Shown one piece after another: positions 1 through 6,514 of a stretch of DNA of 8,678 nucleotides. The position numbers and the translations under genes are program-made. Origin of the DNA: Saprospiraceae bacterium. Its GTDB lineage: Bacteria > Bacteroidota > Bacteroidia > Chitinophagales > Saprospiraceae. The DNA is taken from assembly GCA_029262975.1 (NCBI GenBank), contig JAJCYJ010000020.1, positions 1 through 8,678 on the forward strand, in the 5' to 3' direction. The notes under the pieces were generated by a model, which saw only the letters and a program-made list of their open reading frames with translations, had not been told where the DNA came from and did not search any database. Position 1 is the first letter of the stretch. The number at the start of each line of letters is the position of its first letter.

Positions 1-395
1 GCACTGTAGTCCGCTGAAACTTTATACCAGAATAAAGAACGTGAAAAATGCATTTCAATGGAATCATGATATACTAAATCTACTTTAATATGATTCAACG
101 TAACTTGACAGGATGTCTTTGCCTTTTCATGAAAGCTAATGCTTCTATCGACAATTTTGATATTTTCAAGAAGTGATATATAGATCTCGGAGAGAATTTT
201 ATATTCAAAATCATTTGCCTTCCTGGTTTCTTTCCAATTATTAATCTGTAGTGCAATTAAAATCCCAATGACCACCAGGGCTATTTCACCGATAGCGTAC
301 AGGACATATTTCCTGGCACTACCAGAAGGACCTTGTTTGCCAGGCACGCCTGAAGCTACCAATGACTTCCGTATTTTTCTAAGGAATGTCAGCAT
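1..395 (-). CDS. DUF6090-type single-pass membrane protein, 3' end cut by window edge
   Basis: The gene begins at the ATG at 393-395 and stays open to base 1, giving 131 complete N-terminal codons. An in-frame TAG lies two codons before the ATG, so no longer start is possible. The protein opens with a basic stretch (MLTFLRKIRKSL), followed by a Gly-rich linker (residues 16-27, four Gly-X-Y triplets) and one hydrophobic helix (about 31-51) reading YVLYAIGEIALVVIGILIAL and then QINNW. This core is the hallmark of DUF6090 proteins, which are abundant in Bacteroidota and have no established function. The region after the helix is hydrophilic and probably helical; its side of the membrane is not certain. 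The family is usually about 230-260 residues, so roughly half should lie beyond the edge. It is separated by 258 bases from the TPR gene upstream, so it may have its own promoter. Family call is firm; function unknown. Confidence 0.88.
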   Translation of the reverse strand, partial: MLTFLRKIRKSLVASGVPGKQGPSGSARKYVLYAIGEIALVVIGILIALQINNWKETRKANDFEYKILSEIYISLLENIKIVDRSISFHEKAKTSCQVTLNHIKVDLVYHDSIEMHFSRSLFWYKVSADYS

Positions 396-653
396 CCACT
401 AAAGATATGGAATAGTCGAGAACTAAAATGGTTGAATTAAATGAGTCTTATTAAATCTTCGTTATTTGATACAATCTATTCCTTAGTAAAGATTTAGGAG
501 GCTATATAGTAACTCAAGTCTGGTCTTGTTTAATTTGATAATGCGCAGAACCAGGATTAGACGTAACAGTCTGATGGCCCAATTGTAGAAGACACTCCGA
601 CTACCTCAATTATTCATCCATTCAAATTAAACTGCTTAGGAAATATGCGAATA

Positions 654-2450
654 CTACAAATTAACTTTCGGATATTTCATTTTGTATTCTTCGTGCAATT
701 GTTTTGATCTGCTTAGCAATGCTTGAAACACTGGATCCTCTCTGAAGGGGTCATAAATACTGTTAAAAGTCATTGGTAAATAAAAGTTGACACCCTTTTC
801 TATCCAAGTATTTAATTGTTCATAAACCTCTTCTTTCATTTCTAAGTCTACATATAAATAATATTTGGAGTATAGATCAATATCGTTTAATAGAGCCTGC
901 GCCTTGTCCCGTTCATTTTTCTTTATGTGCATCTTCGTTTTATAATAATTGAGGGGCTCATTCTTTATATCTCTTTCGGCAATCAATTTCTGGGCTTCAT
1001 CGAATCTTGAATCCAAGATCAAAGATTTTAAATGATAATTGTAAGGATCTTGTCCTGACAGGTCCATAGCTAATTTGGCATCTTCTTCCATTTGTTGGAT
1101 ATTTCCCAGGTCCATATTCACCCAGGATTTTAACACTAGGGTACTCCAATTCATAGGATCAATCTCAAGTGCTTTATTATAATATTCCAAAGCATAATCA
1201 AACATTCCCAAATAGGCAAAAAGCACACCAATACCCCAGTAATTAAGAGCATCTTCCGGGTCTATTTGTAATGCCTTTGCCATATGATTATAAGCTCTGT
1301 CGAAATTCCTATCATCTCTGTTCAAATACACCCAGGCCATGGTGTAATTGACCATTGAAGAATTTGGGTTCAACTCAAACCCCTTTCCTGCATAAGCAAA
1401 TAAAAGTGAATCATATTCCGTATTGAAATCATAAAAATTGATTACATGCCCCATTGTTTTTTTTGTGTCATATAGGTCCGCAATAGCTGCATATGCTTCT
1501 GCAAATGAGGAGTCCTGTTCAATTGCTTTTTCGAACAATCCCTTGGCCCGGAAAAAAGCAGATTCATTACCAATGAACATATATTGATCGTAATGGATTT
1601 TTCTTCCCTTCACGTAATACTCATAAGCTTGTATATTGTACGTAGGGGATTTAGTAATCTGTATAAGTTCTTCATCAGTAATTTCAGTATTCATATTTCT
1701 CGCAACCTGTTCTGCTACTTCAGACTGTAGCTTAAAAATGTCTTTATATGCTCCTGTGTATTCATCAGACCAAAAATGATCGTCAGAGGGTCCATTAATC
1801 AGTTGGAGATTAATCATCACTATATTTCCGGACTTTTGAAATCCTGCTTCCAGGATATGTGTTACACCCAGTTCATCAGCAATTTCAGGCATGGACTTCA
1901 GTGATTTTTTATAAGTCATTACCGACGTTCTGGAGATTACTTTACCGATACCTTCTATTTTTGTAAGTCTTGAAATAACGGCATCCGTCATACCGTCACA
2001 AAAAGCTTCCATATCAGGATCTCCGCTCATATTTTTAAAGGGTAAGACCGCTATACTCTTTACGCCAGTGGTGGATCCAATGTCGTTCTTGGACCAGAAC
2101 TTTGTATAAGTAAACTGACCTACTATCACAAGTAGCAGGAATCCTATCAGTAAATTACTGGTAAACGGCTTCTTCTTATGGTCGGGAAGAGGGTTTTCTG
2201 CAGCAGCATCAGATGTGGTACGAATAATCCCATCCGGACTCATTTCAAAAGCCCATGCCAAAATTAATGCAAAAGGGAAGCAGACAATTAATAAAAGCGT
2301 GAGTGCCTGCATTACCCATGCAGGTGCTTCAAATGTTGGAAGGAGAATGGAGGACACCTGTATCGCTAACCAAGCCACTATTCCATAGGTGACAGCAACC
2401 TTATAAACGCTCCTTCGCTTTAATTCTTCGAAGAACTGTCGGGCGTTCAT
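654..2450 (-). CDS. Membrane-anchored TolB-like domain and TPR repeat protein
   Basis: The 598-residue protein starts at an ATG (2448-2450) with an in-frame TAA two codons upstream. The N-terminus (FFEELKRRSVYKVAVTYGIVAW) and two hydrophobic helices at about 16-38 and 43-69 form the conserved head of a large bacterial family, often mislabelled as adenylate cyclase. A third helix lies at about 99-118. Residues 131-255 match the TolB-like domain (SIAVLPFKNMSGDPDMEAFCDGMTD is the diagnostic start; LGVTHILEAGFQKSGN follows). From about 271 to 480 there are degenerate TPR units, for example ALEYYNKALEIDP near 420-432, and the tail carries the family motif YDPFREDPVFQALL near 567-580. Class III cyclase residues, a kinase domain and a DNA-binding domain are all absent. 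The likely role is a membrane scaffold or sensor that binds partners through its TPRs; the partner is unknown. No strong promoter or terminator is visible. It appears monocistronic. Confidence 0.9.
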   Translation of the reverse strand: MNARQFFEELKRRSVYKVAVTYGIVAWLAIQVSSILLPTFEAPAWVMQALTLLLIVCFPFALILAWAFEMSPDGIIRTTSDAAAENPLPDHKKKPFTSNLLIGFLLLVIVGQFTYTKFWSKNDIGSTTGVKSIAVLPFKNMSGDPDMEAFCDGMTDAVISRLTKIEGIGKVISRTSVMTYKKSLKSMPEIADELGVTHILEAGFQKSGNIVMINLQLINGPSDDHFWSDEYTGAYKDIFKLQSEVAEQVARNMNTEITDEELIQITKSPTYNIQAYEYYVKGRKIHYDQYMFIGNESAFFRAKGLFEKAIEQDSSFAEAYAAIADLYDTKKTMGHVINFYDFNTEYDSLLFAYAGKGFELNPNSSMVNYTMAWVYLNRDDRNFDRAYNHMAKALQIDPEDALNYWGIGVLFAYLGMFDYALEYYNKALEIDPMNWSTLVLKSWVNMDLGNIQQMEEDAKLAMDLSGQDPYNYHLKSLILDSRFDEAQKLIAERDIKNEPLNYYKTKMHIKKNERDKAQALLNDIDLYSKYYLYVDLEMKEEVYEQLNTWIEKGVNFYLPMTFNSIYDPFREDPVFQALLSRSKQLHEEYKMKYPKVNL

Positions 2451-2569
2451 GTCTTAAAGATACAGAATTGTAAGAAGGTTATGTACTTGGCAAGGAATGC
2501 AGGGACTTTCTACCTTCGTTTATATGAAATGGTAATTCAATTAGTAAAAAATGGAGGGATTGATTTAAC

Positions 2570-2595
2570 GGTTTGTGTTAAGGGTTTGAGTTAGG
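2570..2595. repeat. Two-copy 13-base tandem repeat
   Basis: GGTTTGTGTTAAG (2570-2582) is followed directly by GGTTTGAGTTAGG (2583-2595). Eleven of 13 positions agree. It lies in non-coding DNA about 120 bases upstream of the TPR gene start. No function is evident; a small slippage duplication is the simplest explanation. Confidence 0.45.
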
Positions 2596-2657
2596 GTGTA
2601 GAAATGCTCATTAAAATGGACAAATAGTTAAGATTGTTAGTGGTTCGATTTTAATTA

Positions 2658-2905
2658 TTAGCCTAAATCCTCTTCAATTCTTTCTCTAAAACCTGTAACT
2701 ACGTTTATTATATCATCAGATTGTTTTACCAGTATATTCTGATTAAACCTGGCAACTAAAAGTCTACATCCATGGCATTTTTTGTAAAGGCTCTTTATGC
2801 AAATGGTAGACAGTGATTGGAAGACTGTGACACTAATTCTTCCTTTTTGAAAATGCCATGATCCTTAGTAATATTAATAAAGGGATTTCATTTATCAAAT
2901 TCCAT
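2658..2905 (-). pseudogene. Remnant of a small unidentified protein gene, broken by a stop and a frameshift
   Basis: Reading the minus strand, an ATG at 2903-2905 opens MEFDK and meets a TGA (2888-2890). The same frame continues NPFINITKDHGIFKKEELV to a TAA at 2795-2797. A second frame, open from 2864, carries CHGCRLLVARFNQNILVKQS and then a charged helical tail ending EDLG with a TAA at 2658-2660. The two frames overlap between 2795 and 2864, so one frameshift near there plus the in-frame TGA would explain the split. The joined product would be about 70-80 residues. The ITKD...F motif followed by a hydrophobic strand, an Asn and a C-terminal helix faintly recalls the end of PIN-like DUF5615 toxins. 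That is a guess, and the family is not identified. The reading could also be chance in AT-rich DNA, but the amino-acid make-up of both halves looks protein-like. Confidence 0.4.
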
Positions 2906-2920
2906 TTAAAATGCAATGAA

Positions 2921-4087
2921 CTAATCTTCACTGACTTTGTGTTCTGACCTTGTCTTTAGAAGATTCTTCAATTTGAATATTTCTTGTGATAATTCATCAA
3001 TTTTTAATTGTTGCTCTTTCATTCCTTCTATCAATAGTGCTACTGCTTTCTCATAATGTACACCTTTGAATCCATCTACAGGATTTGTAAAAACCAGTTC
3101 TGGCACAATATCTTCAACTTCCTGAGCAATTAATCCAATCATTCGACCTTGATCTGGTTTATCTTTCCATGTATAGTACCGGCCAGAAATTCTGGAGATC
3201 ATATCGAGTGAATTTTCAATTGGTTCTATATTATTCTTTAATCTTTCGTCAGAAGTATCTGTGGTGAGATTTCCGTCACTATCATAGTGAAGAGCACCTG
3301 CGCTCGAACCTGAGCCTATTGCTCGAAATCGCGCATTACCCACTACATCAAGCTTTTGCGTAGGAGCGTCAGTTCCAATTCCAACATTCGTAAGTCCCAA
3401 TCCCATAGCAAGAGTACCCCCAGAATTTAGATATAAATTTCCACCATTTGTGTCCAGATCGAGGTTTGTACCATCAGTTCGAAGTTGGATATATTTGTTG
3501 ATATCGCTTTTGGCTGATAGCCGAAGTTGATTTCCAACTATATGCATTTGGGATTGTGGGCTATCTATTCCGATACCTACATTGCCATTACTATTCAGAA
3601 CTGTCAGACTTGTTCCACTAAATGCAGTCCCGAGTTTCAGATTATTTCCGGACTGTGCTGATAGATCTGAATCAACGCCATCAACACTAAACAAGAGACG
3701 AGGACTATTTAATGCTGAAAAGCTGGCGATATTTCCAGAACTACCACCAAGAGATATGGCTAATTTTTCTCCGGGACTTGTCGTTCCTATACCGACATTT
3801 CCAGCATTTGAAATCGAAATTCTGTCATCACCTCCAACATGAATTCGTATACTTTGGCCGTTCGGATTGTAGAGATATTCTGCTGAAAACGGGCCGCCCA
3901 GCATAAGCCTATTGGTCCCCACAACTCTTAGAAATCCCTCTACGACCAATTTTTGCGTGGGGTCCACCGCTGTTCCAATACCTACGTTGCCGTCGGTAGT
4001 GATCGTGAAAGGGTCCTGGGCAAACACCAGATTGTTCATCAAAAACATAGTTAACAGGACGTGAAATATAAGTTTGATCTGTCTCAT
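2921..4087 (-). CDS. Secreted tail-fibre-like protein with C-terminal peptidase S74 chaperone domain
   Basis: The 388-residue protein starts at the ATG at 4085-4087, with an in-frame TAA two codons before it. Residues 1-23 form a signal peptide (basic start, hydrophobic LIFHVLLTMFLMNNLVFA, cleavage expected before QDP). Four repeats of the type NVGIG(T)xxxPxxKLxVxG begin at residues 34, 97, 169 and 234 and probably form a beta-rich shaft. Residues from about 277 form the S74 intramolecular chaperone, with S279 and K284 in TSDERLK as the expected self-cleavage dyad, then MIGLIAQEVEDIVPE and HYEKAVALLIEGMKEQ. A coiled coil (about 355-378) closes the protein. In phage tailspikes this domain drives trimer folding and then cuts itself off before the Ser. 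In Bacteroidota, similar secreted proteins are common and their roles unclear; a trimeric surface fibre or adhesin is inferred. No type IX sorting tail is present. It stands alone between two gene-poor stretches. Confidence 0.9.
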   Translation of the reverse strand: MRQIKLIFHVLLTMFLMNNLVFAQDPFTITTDGNVGIGTAVDPTQKLVVEGFLRVVGTNRLMLGGPFSAEYLYNPNGQSIRIHVGGDDRISISNAGNVGIGTTSPGEKLAISLGGSSGNIASFSALNSPRLLFSVDGVDSDLSAQSGNNLKLGTAFSGTSLTVLNSNGNVGIGIDSPQSQMHIVGNQLRLSAKSDINKYIQLRTDGTNLDLDTNGGNLYLNSGGTLAMGLGLTNVGIGTDAPTQKLDVVGNARFRAIGSGSSAGALHYDSDGNLTTDTSDERLKNNIEPIENSLDMISRISGRYYTWKDKPDQGRMIGLIAQEVEDIVPELVFTNPVDGFKGVHYEKAVALLIEGMKEQQLKIDELSQEIFKLKNLLKTRSEHKVSED

Positions 4088-4611
4088 TTTTTATACGATT
4101 TTAGTACTTATAATTATGTCATTGTCACCTCCGATCCTGCTTTTTCTAATATAATCTGACTTTTATTTTTCTAATATTTTCTGGAATGAAGCTTATAAAT
4201 ATAAAATATTTTATAGACTTTTAAAAAACCTTATTTGAGCATATGGATGACACGGAACTATTATTATTCAAACTTCAGTTATCGTTACTTAAATTAGAAA
4301 ATGTAATTAACTAATTAAATAATCCAAGAAAAATCTAAAAGATTATTATTGGAAGGGTATGGGATAAAACTTCCCTTTATGCCGAAATTGAAAGAATAAA
4401 GAATGTCTATTACATTTCATTCTCATCGTGACTAAACGCCTTATTCAAAGCACTTTTTTTATTCCGCTGTTAGCTTTATTCCGATTTTCAGATCTGGACA
4501 AACCGTTTCGAAATTAGATGTACGTTATTTGCAGGTTGTCTGGTTGTGGAATATAGGTTGTCTAGGTACAACCTACGCCCAACGAGGTCAAAACCAGTAG
4601 TAAGATGCTCC
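4088..4611. other. Gene-poor, AT-rich stretch between transporter gene and S74 gene
   Basis: These 524 bases carry no convincing protein or RNA gene. Near the transporter end is a stem-loop with neighbouring GGTTGT copies (4534-4575). In the middle, a weak minus-strand hairpin (4229-4246, five of six pairs) is followed by six T, a possible poor terminator. Near the S74 gene, the minus strand shows GGAGG (4128-4132) five bases before an ATG ACA TAA mini-frame. A plus-strand frame of 23 codons (4243-4314) has no ribosome-binding signal. The promoter of the S74 gene must lie in here, but no clear TAnnTTTG box was found. The length suggests that the sugar operon ends here and the S74 gene is transcribed separately. 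Confidence 0.65.
4554..4575 (-). terminator. Stem-loop just downstream of the ABC transporter gene
   Basis: TAGGTTGT (4554-4561) and ACAACCTA (4568-4575) are perfect reverse complements separated by six bases. On the minus strand the hairpin begins 36 bases after the transporter stop codon, where an operon end is expected. No T tract follows it, so it is not a classical intrinsic terminator. It might serve as an RNA 3'-end stabiliser, an imperfect terminator or a protein-binding site. Two further GGTTGT copies lie beside it at 4534-4539 and 4542-4547. Confidence 0.4.
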
Positions 4612-6456
4612 TTAGTTGCCGGTATTCGAATTCATATGTTGCACGATTAACTCGGCGTATTTGTGCTCTTTTATAATTTGACCCTTGTCTAACTCGTAAA
4701 TGCGATCACATTTTTCTAAAGTCGTAATCCTGTGTGCAACAATCAGAACTGTCTTTCCCAGATTGGATAAATGATTGATGCTTTCTACAACAGCCTTTTC
4801 TGTTTCACCATCCAGGGCGCTCGTGGCTTCATCAAACATTAATATCTCAGAATCCTTGTATAGGGCACGCGCTATCCCGATTCTTTGTTTTTGACCACCA
4901 GACAGATTAACTCCATTTTCACCAAGCGGCATTTTCAATCCCTTTGGATGAGCCCTTACAAATTCTTCTAATTGTGCTTCTGCCAGACTTTGCCAGACCT
5001 TGGCTTCATCCGGATGATCCTGGCCAAATGCAACATTATTCATGATCGTATCATTCAGGATAAATATTTCTTGTTCGACATAGCCGATTATCTTTTGAAA
5101 GGAAGCGCGCATTTGCTCATCGACAATTTTATCGTCTAATAATAATTTCCCTTCATATTCTTCAATGAGTCTTAGCAGCACTTTTAGGAGGGTCGTTTTT
5201 CCTGATCCTGAAGTACCGATAAATCCAATCGTCTCTCCTTTCCTAACTTCAAAATCAATATTTTTTAATACACTTTCCGTACCTTCCGGATATTGATAGG
5301 ACAAGCCTATTACCGACAATTTTGTGGTGAACTTCAATGGTCGGGCTTGATCAAATTCTGTTAATACAGTGTTGGCGACATGTTTTAATTCGCCGAAAAC
5401 AAAAGTTGAATTTTTCATCGTGAGCATGGCACTCAACATCCGGTTGACGGATGGCAAAAACTTATATGCAGCTATTGCAAATAATCCGAGTAATGCAAGT
5501 ACTTCCTTCGTGCCCATTTTATAATAATTGGCATAGCCAAAAATGACAAGCAGACTTAATCCAAAAATTATATCATTGGTGCGTTGATTCAATTTTAAAT
5601 AGACGCCATGGTAAAGCGCATCTACATGGTTGAGTTGATTTTGAAGATCCCCGTATTTTCTGAGTACATCATTTTCTACATTCCCAAGTTTTATATCCAC
5701 ATATCCATTCATGGATTCAAATACCTTAGCATAGTTTCGGGGGGAAAGATCATTTCTTTTATTTCCGATATCTCGCACCCTGTTTCTTGTAAACACATAG
5801 ATAAAATAGAAAGTAGGGACAATTGTGGCTCCGAGTAACAGAACGGCGATTGGATTAATACAAAGCAAAGCAACGGCAATAATTAGAATGACGACCAGGT
5901 CGGTGCCAAACATCAAAAGAGTATTCAAATAATTGGATGCAAATCGCATCGGAATATCGATTATAGAGTACACCTTTTTTCCGGAAGTGGAATCTTTTAT
6001 AAAAAGATATCCCTGATCATAAAAATATTTAAACATCTTTTTATTCAACCGCAGCGATACATTATATGCAAATCTTGATTGGACATACCCGATGTAAAGG
6101 CTAATCACATTCTTAACTATAAAGGCAATGAATATTATAATTGAAAGATAGAAGAGAAACGAGATGTGATTAGGAGCACCAGACAGATCATACATCCATC
6201 GCAGGCCAGAATTCAAGGAATACAGAATTTCACTTTCTCCAACACTTCGTTCATAGCTGGCCCCTTCAAAAATATTTGATTCAAGGGCGCTTTTGATTAG
6301 GGCACCTATCGTTGCTAATCCGGCAAAATCTGAAATCGCATTAATTATGAGTAGCCCGATCATGATCACAGCACGTTTTTTTTGATCGAGATCAAGAACG
6401 CCTTTTACATGCCTGATGGCATTGCTGAGTGGATTATTTGAAAGAAATTGGAACAA
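4612..6456 (-). CDS. ABC exporter, fused permease and ATPase, PglK/MsbA-like lipid-glycan flippase candidate
   Basis: The 614-residue protein has about six membrane helices (near 30-52, 98-122, 180-200, 204-222, 296-312 and 318-338) followed by one ATPase domain. The ATPase shows Walker A GTSGSGKTT (414-422), Q-loop Q462, signature LSGGQ (518-522), Walker B ILMFDE (538-543), D-loop SALD (546-549) and switch H575, so it should be active. It would act as a homodimer in the inner membrane. The layout and length match MsbA and PglK, which flip lipid A or lipid-linked oligosaccharide across the membrane. The preceding sugar-nucleotide genes favour a polysaccharide or glycan substrate, but the sequence does not prove one. 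The start is unusual: the frame opens with TTG (6454-6456) right after an in-frame TAG, and the first in-frame ATG is at residue 32, inside the first helix. TTG is therefore preferred. It follows the dehydrogenase gene by 58 bases. Confidence 0.9.
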   Translation of the reverse strand: MFQFLSNNPLSNAIRHVKGVLDLDQKKRAVIMIGLLIINAISDFAGLATIGALIKSALESNIFEGASYERSVGESEILYSLNSGLRWMYDLSGAPNHISFLFYLSIIIFIAFIVKNVISLYIGYVQSRFAYNVSLRLNKKMFKYFYDQGYLFIKDSTSGKKVYSIIDIPMRFASNYLNTLLMFGTDLVVILIIAVALLCINPIAVLLLGATIVPTFYFIYVFTRNRVRDIGNKRNDLSPRNYAKVFESMNGYVDIKLGNVENDVLRKYGDLQNQLNHVDALYHGVYLKLNQRTNDIIFGLSLLVIFGYANYYKMGTKEVLALLGLFAIAAYKFLPSVNRMLSAMLTMKNSTFVFGELKHVANTVLTEFDQARPLKFTTKLSVIGLSYQYPEGTESVLKNIDFEVRKGETIGFIGTSGSGKTTLLKVLLRLIEEYEGKLLLDDKIVDEQMRASFQKIIGYVEQEIFILNDTIMNNVAFGQDHPDEAKVWQSLAEAQLEEFVRAHPKGLKMPLGENGVNLSGGQKQRIGIARALYKDSEILMFDEATSALDGETEKAVVESINHLSNLGKTVLIVAHRITTLEKCDRIYELDKGQIIKEHKYAELIVQHMNSNTGN

Positions 6457-6488
6457 CTATAGATTTTTAAAGCTTATCTTCTGTGAGA

Positions 6489-6496
6489 CAAATATA
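6489..6496 (-). promoter_or_regulatory. Possible Bacteroidota -7 box upstream of the ABC transporter
   Basis: On the minus strand, TATATTTG fits the Bacteroidota -7 consensus TAnnTTTG exactly. It lies 33 bases before the TTG start of the transporter, within the 58-base gap after the dehydrogenase gene. No TTG element is visible at the expected -33 distance, and the region is AT-rich, so a chance match is quite possible. If real, it would let the transporter be expressed apart from the upstream sugar genes. Confidence 0.25.
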
Positions 6497-6514
6497 TACA
6501 TATTACCTAGTTAC

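Larger units (their letters stand above)
2451..2920. other. Gene-poor stretch between TPR gene and S74 gene
   Basis: These 470 bases hold no intact gene on either strand. The part next to the S74 gene (about 2658-2905) has coding character in two minus-strand frames and is listed separately as a remnant. A short imperfect tandem repeat lies at 2570-2595. A near-palindrome at 2899-2917 sits just past the S74 stop codon, but its arms meet with only one base between them, so it is a poor terminator hairpin. The promoter of the TPR gene should lie between about 2451 and 2600, but I could not find a convincing TAnnTTTG box on the minus strand. Confidence 0.7.

Noticed and set aside
2899..2917. Near-palindrome after the S74 stop as a terminator
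   Set aside because: Eight of nine pairs match but the arms are separated by only one base, so a hairpin loop cannot form well, and no T tract follows.
3582..3906. Plus-strand open frames of 86 and 64 codons opposite the S74 gene
   Set aside because: They mirror the repeat-coding region of the S74 gene and show no domain or start signal of their own.
4223..4246. Minus-strand hairpin followed by six T as an intrinsic terminator
   Set aside because: The stem has only five pairs with one mismatch and is AT-rich, and it is about 370 bases past the transporter stop, so support is too weak for a feature.
5608..5838. 76-codon plus-strand frame opposite the ABC transporter gene
   Set aside because: It overlaps the membrane domain coding region and has no recognisable feature.
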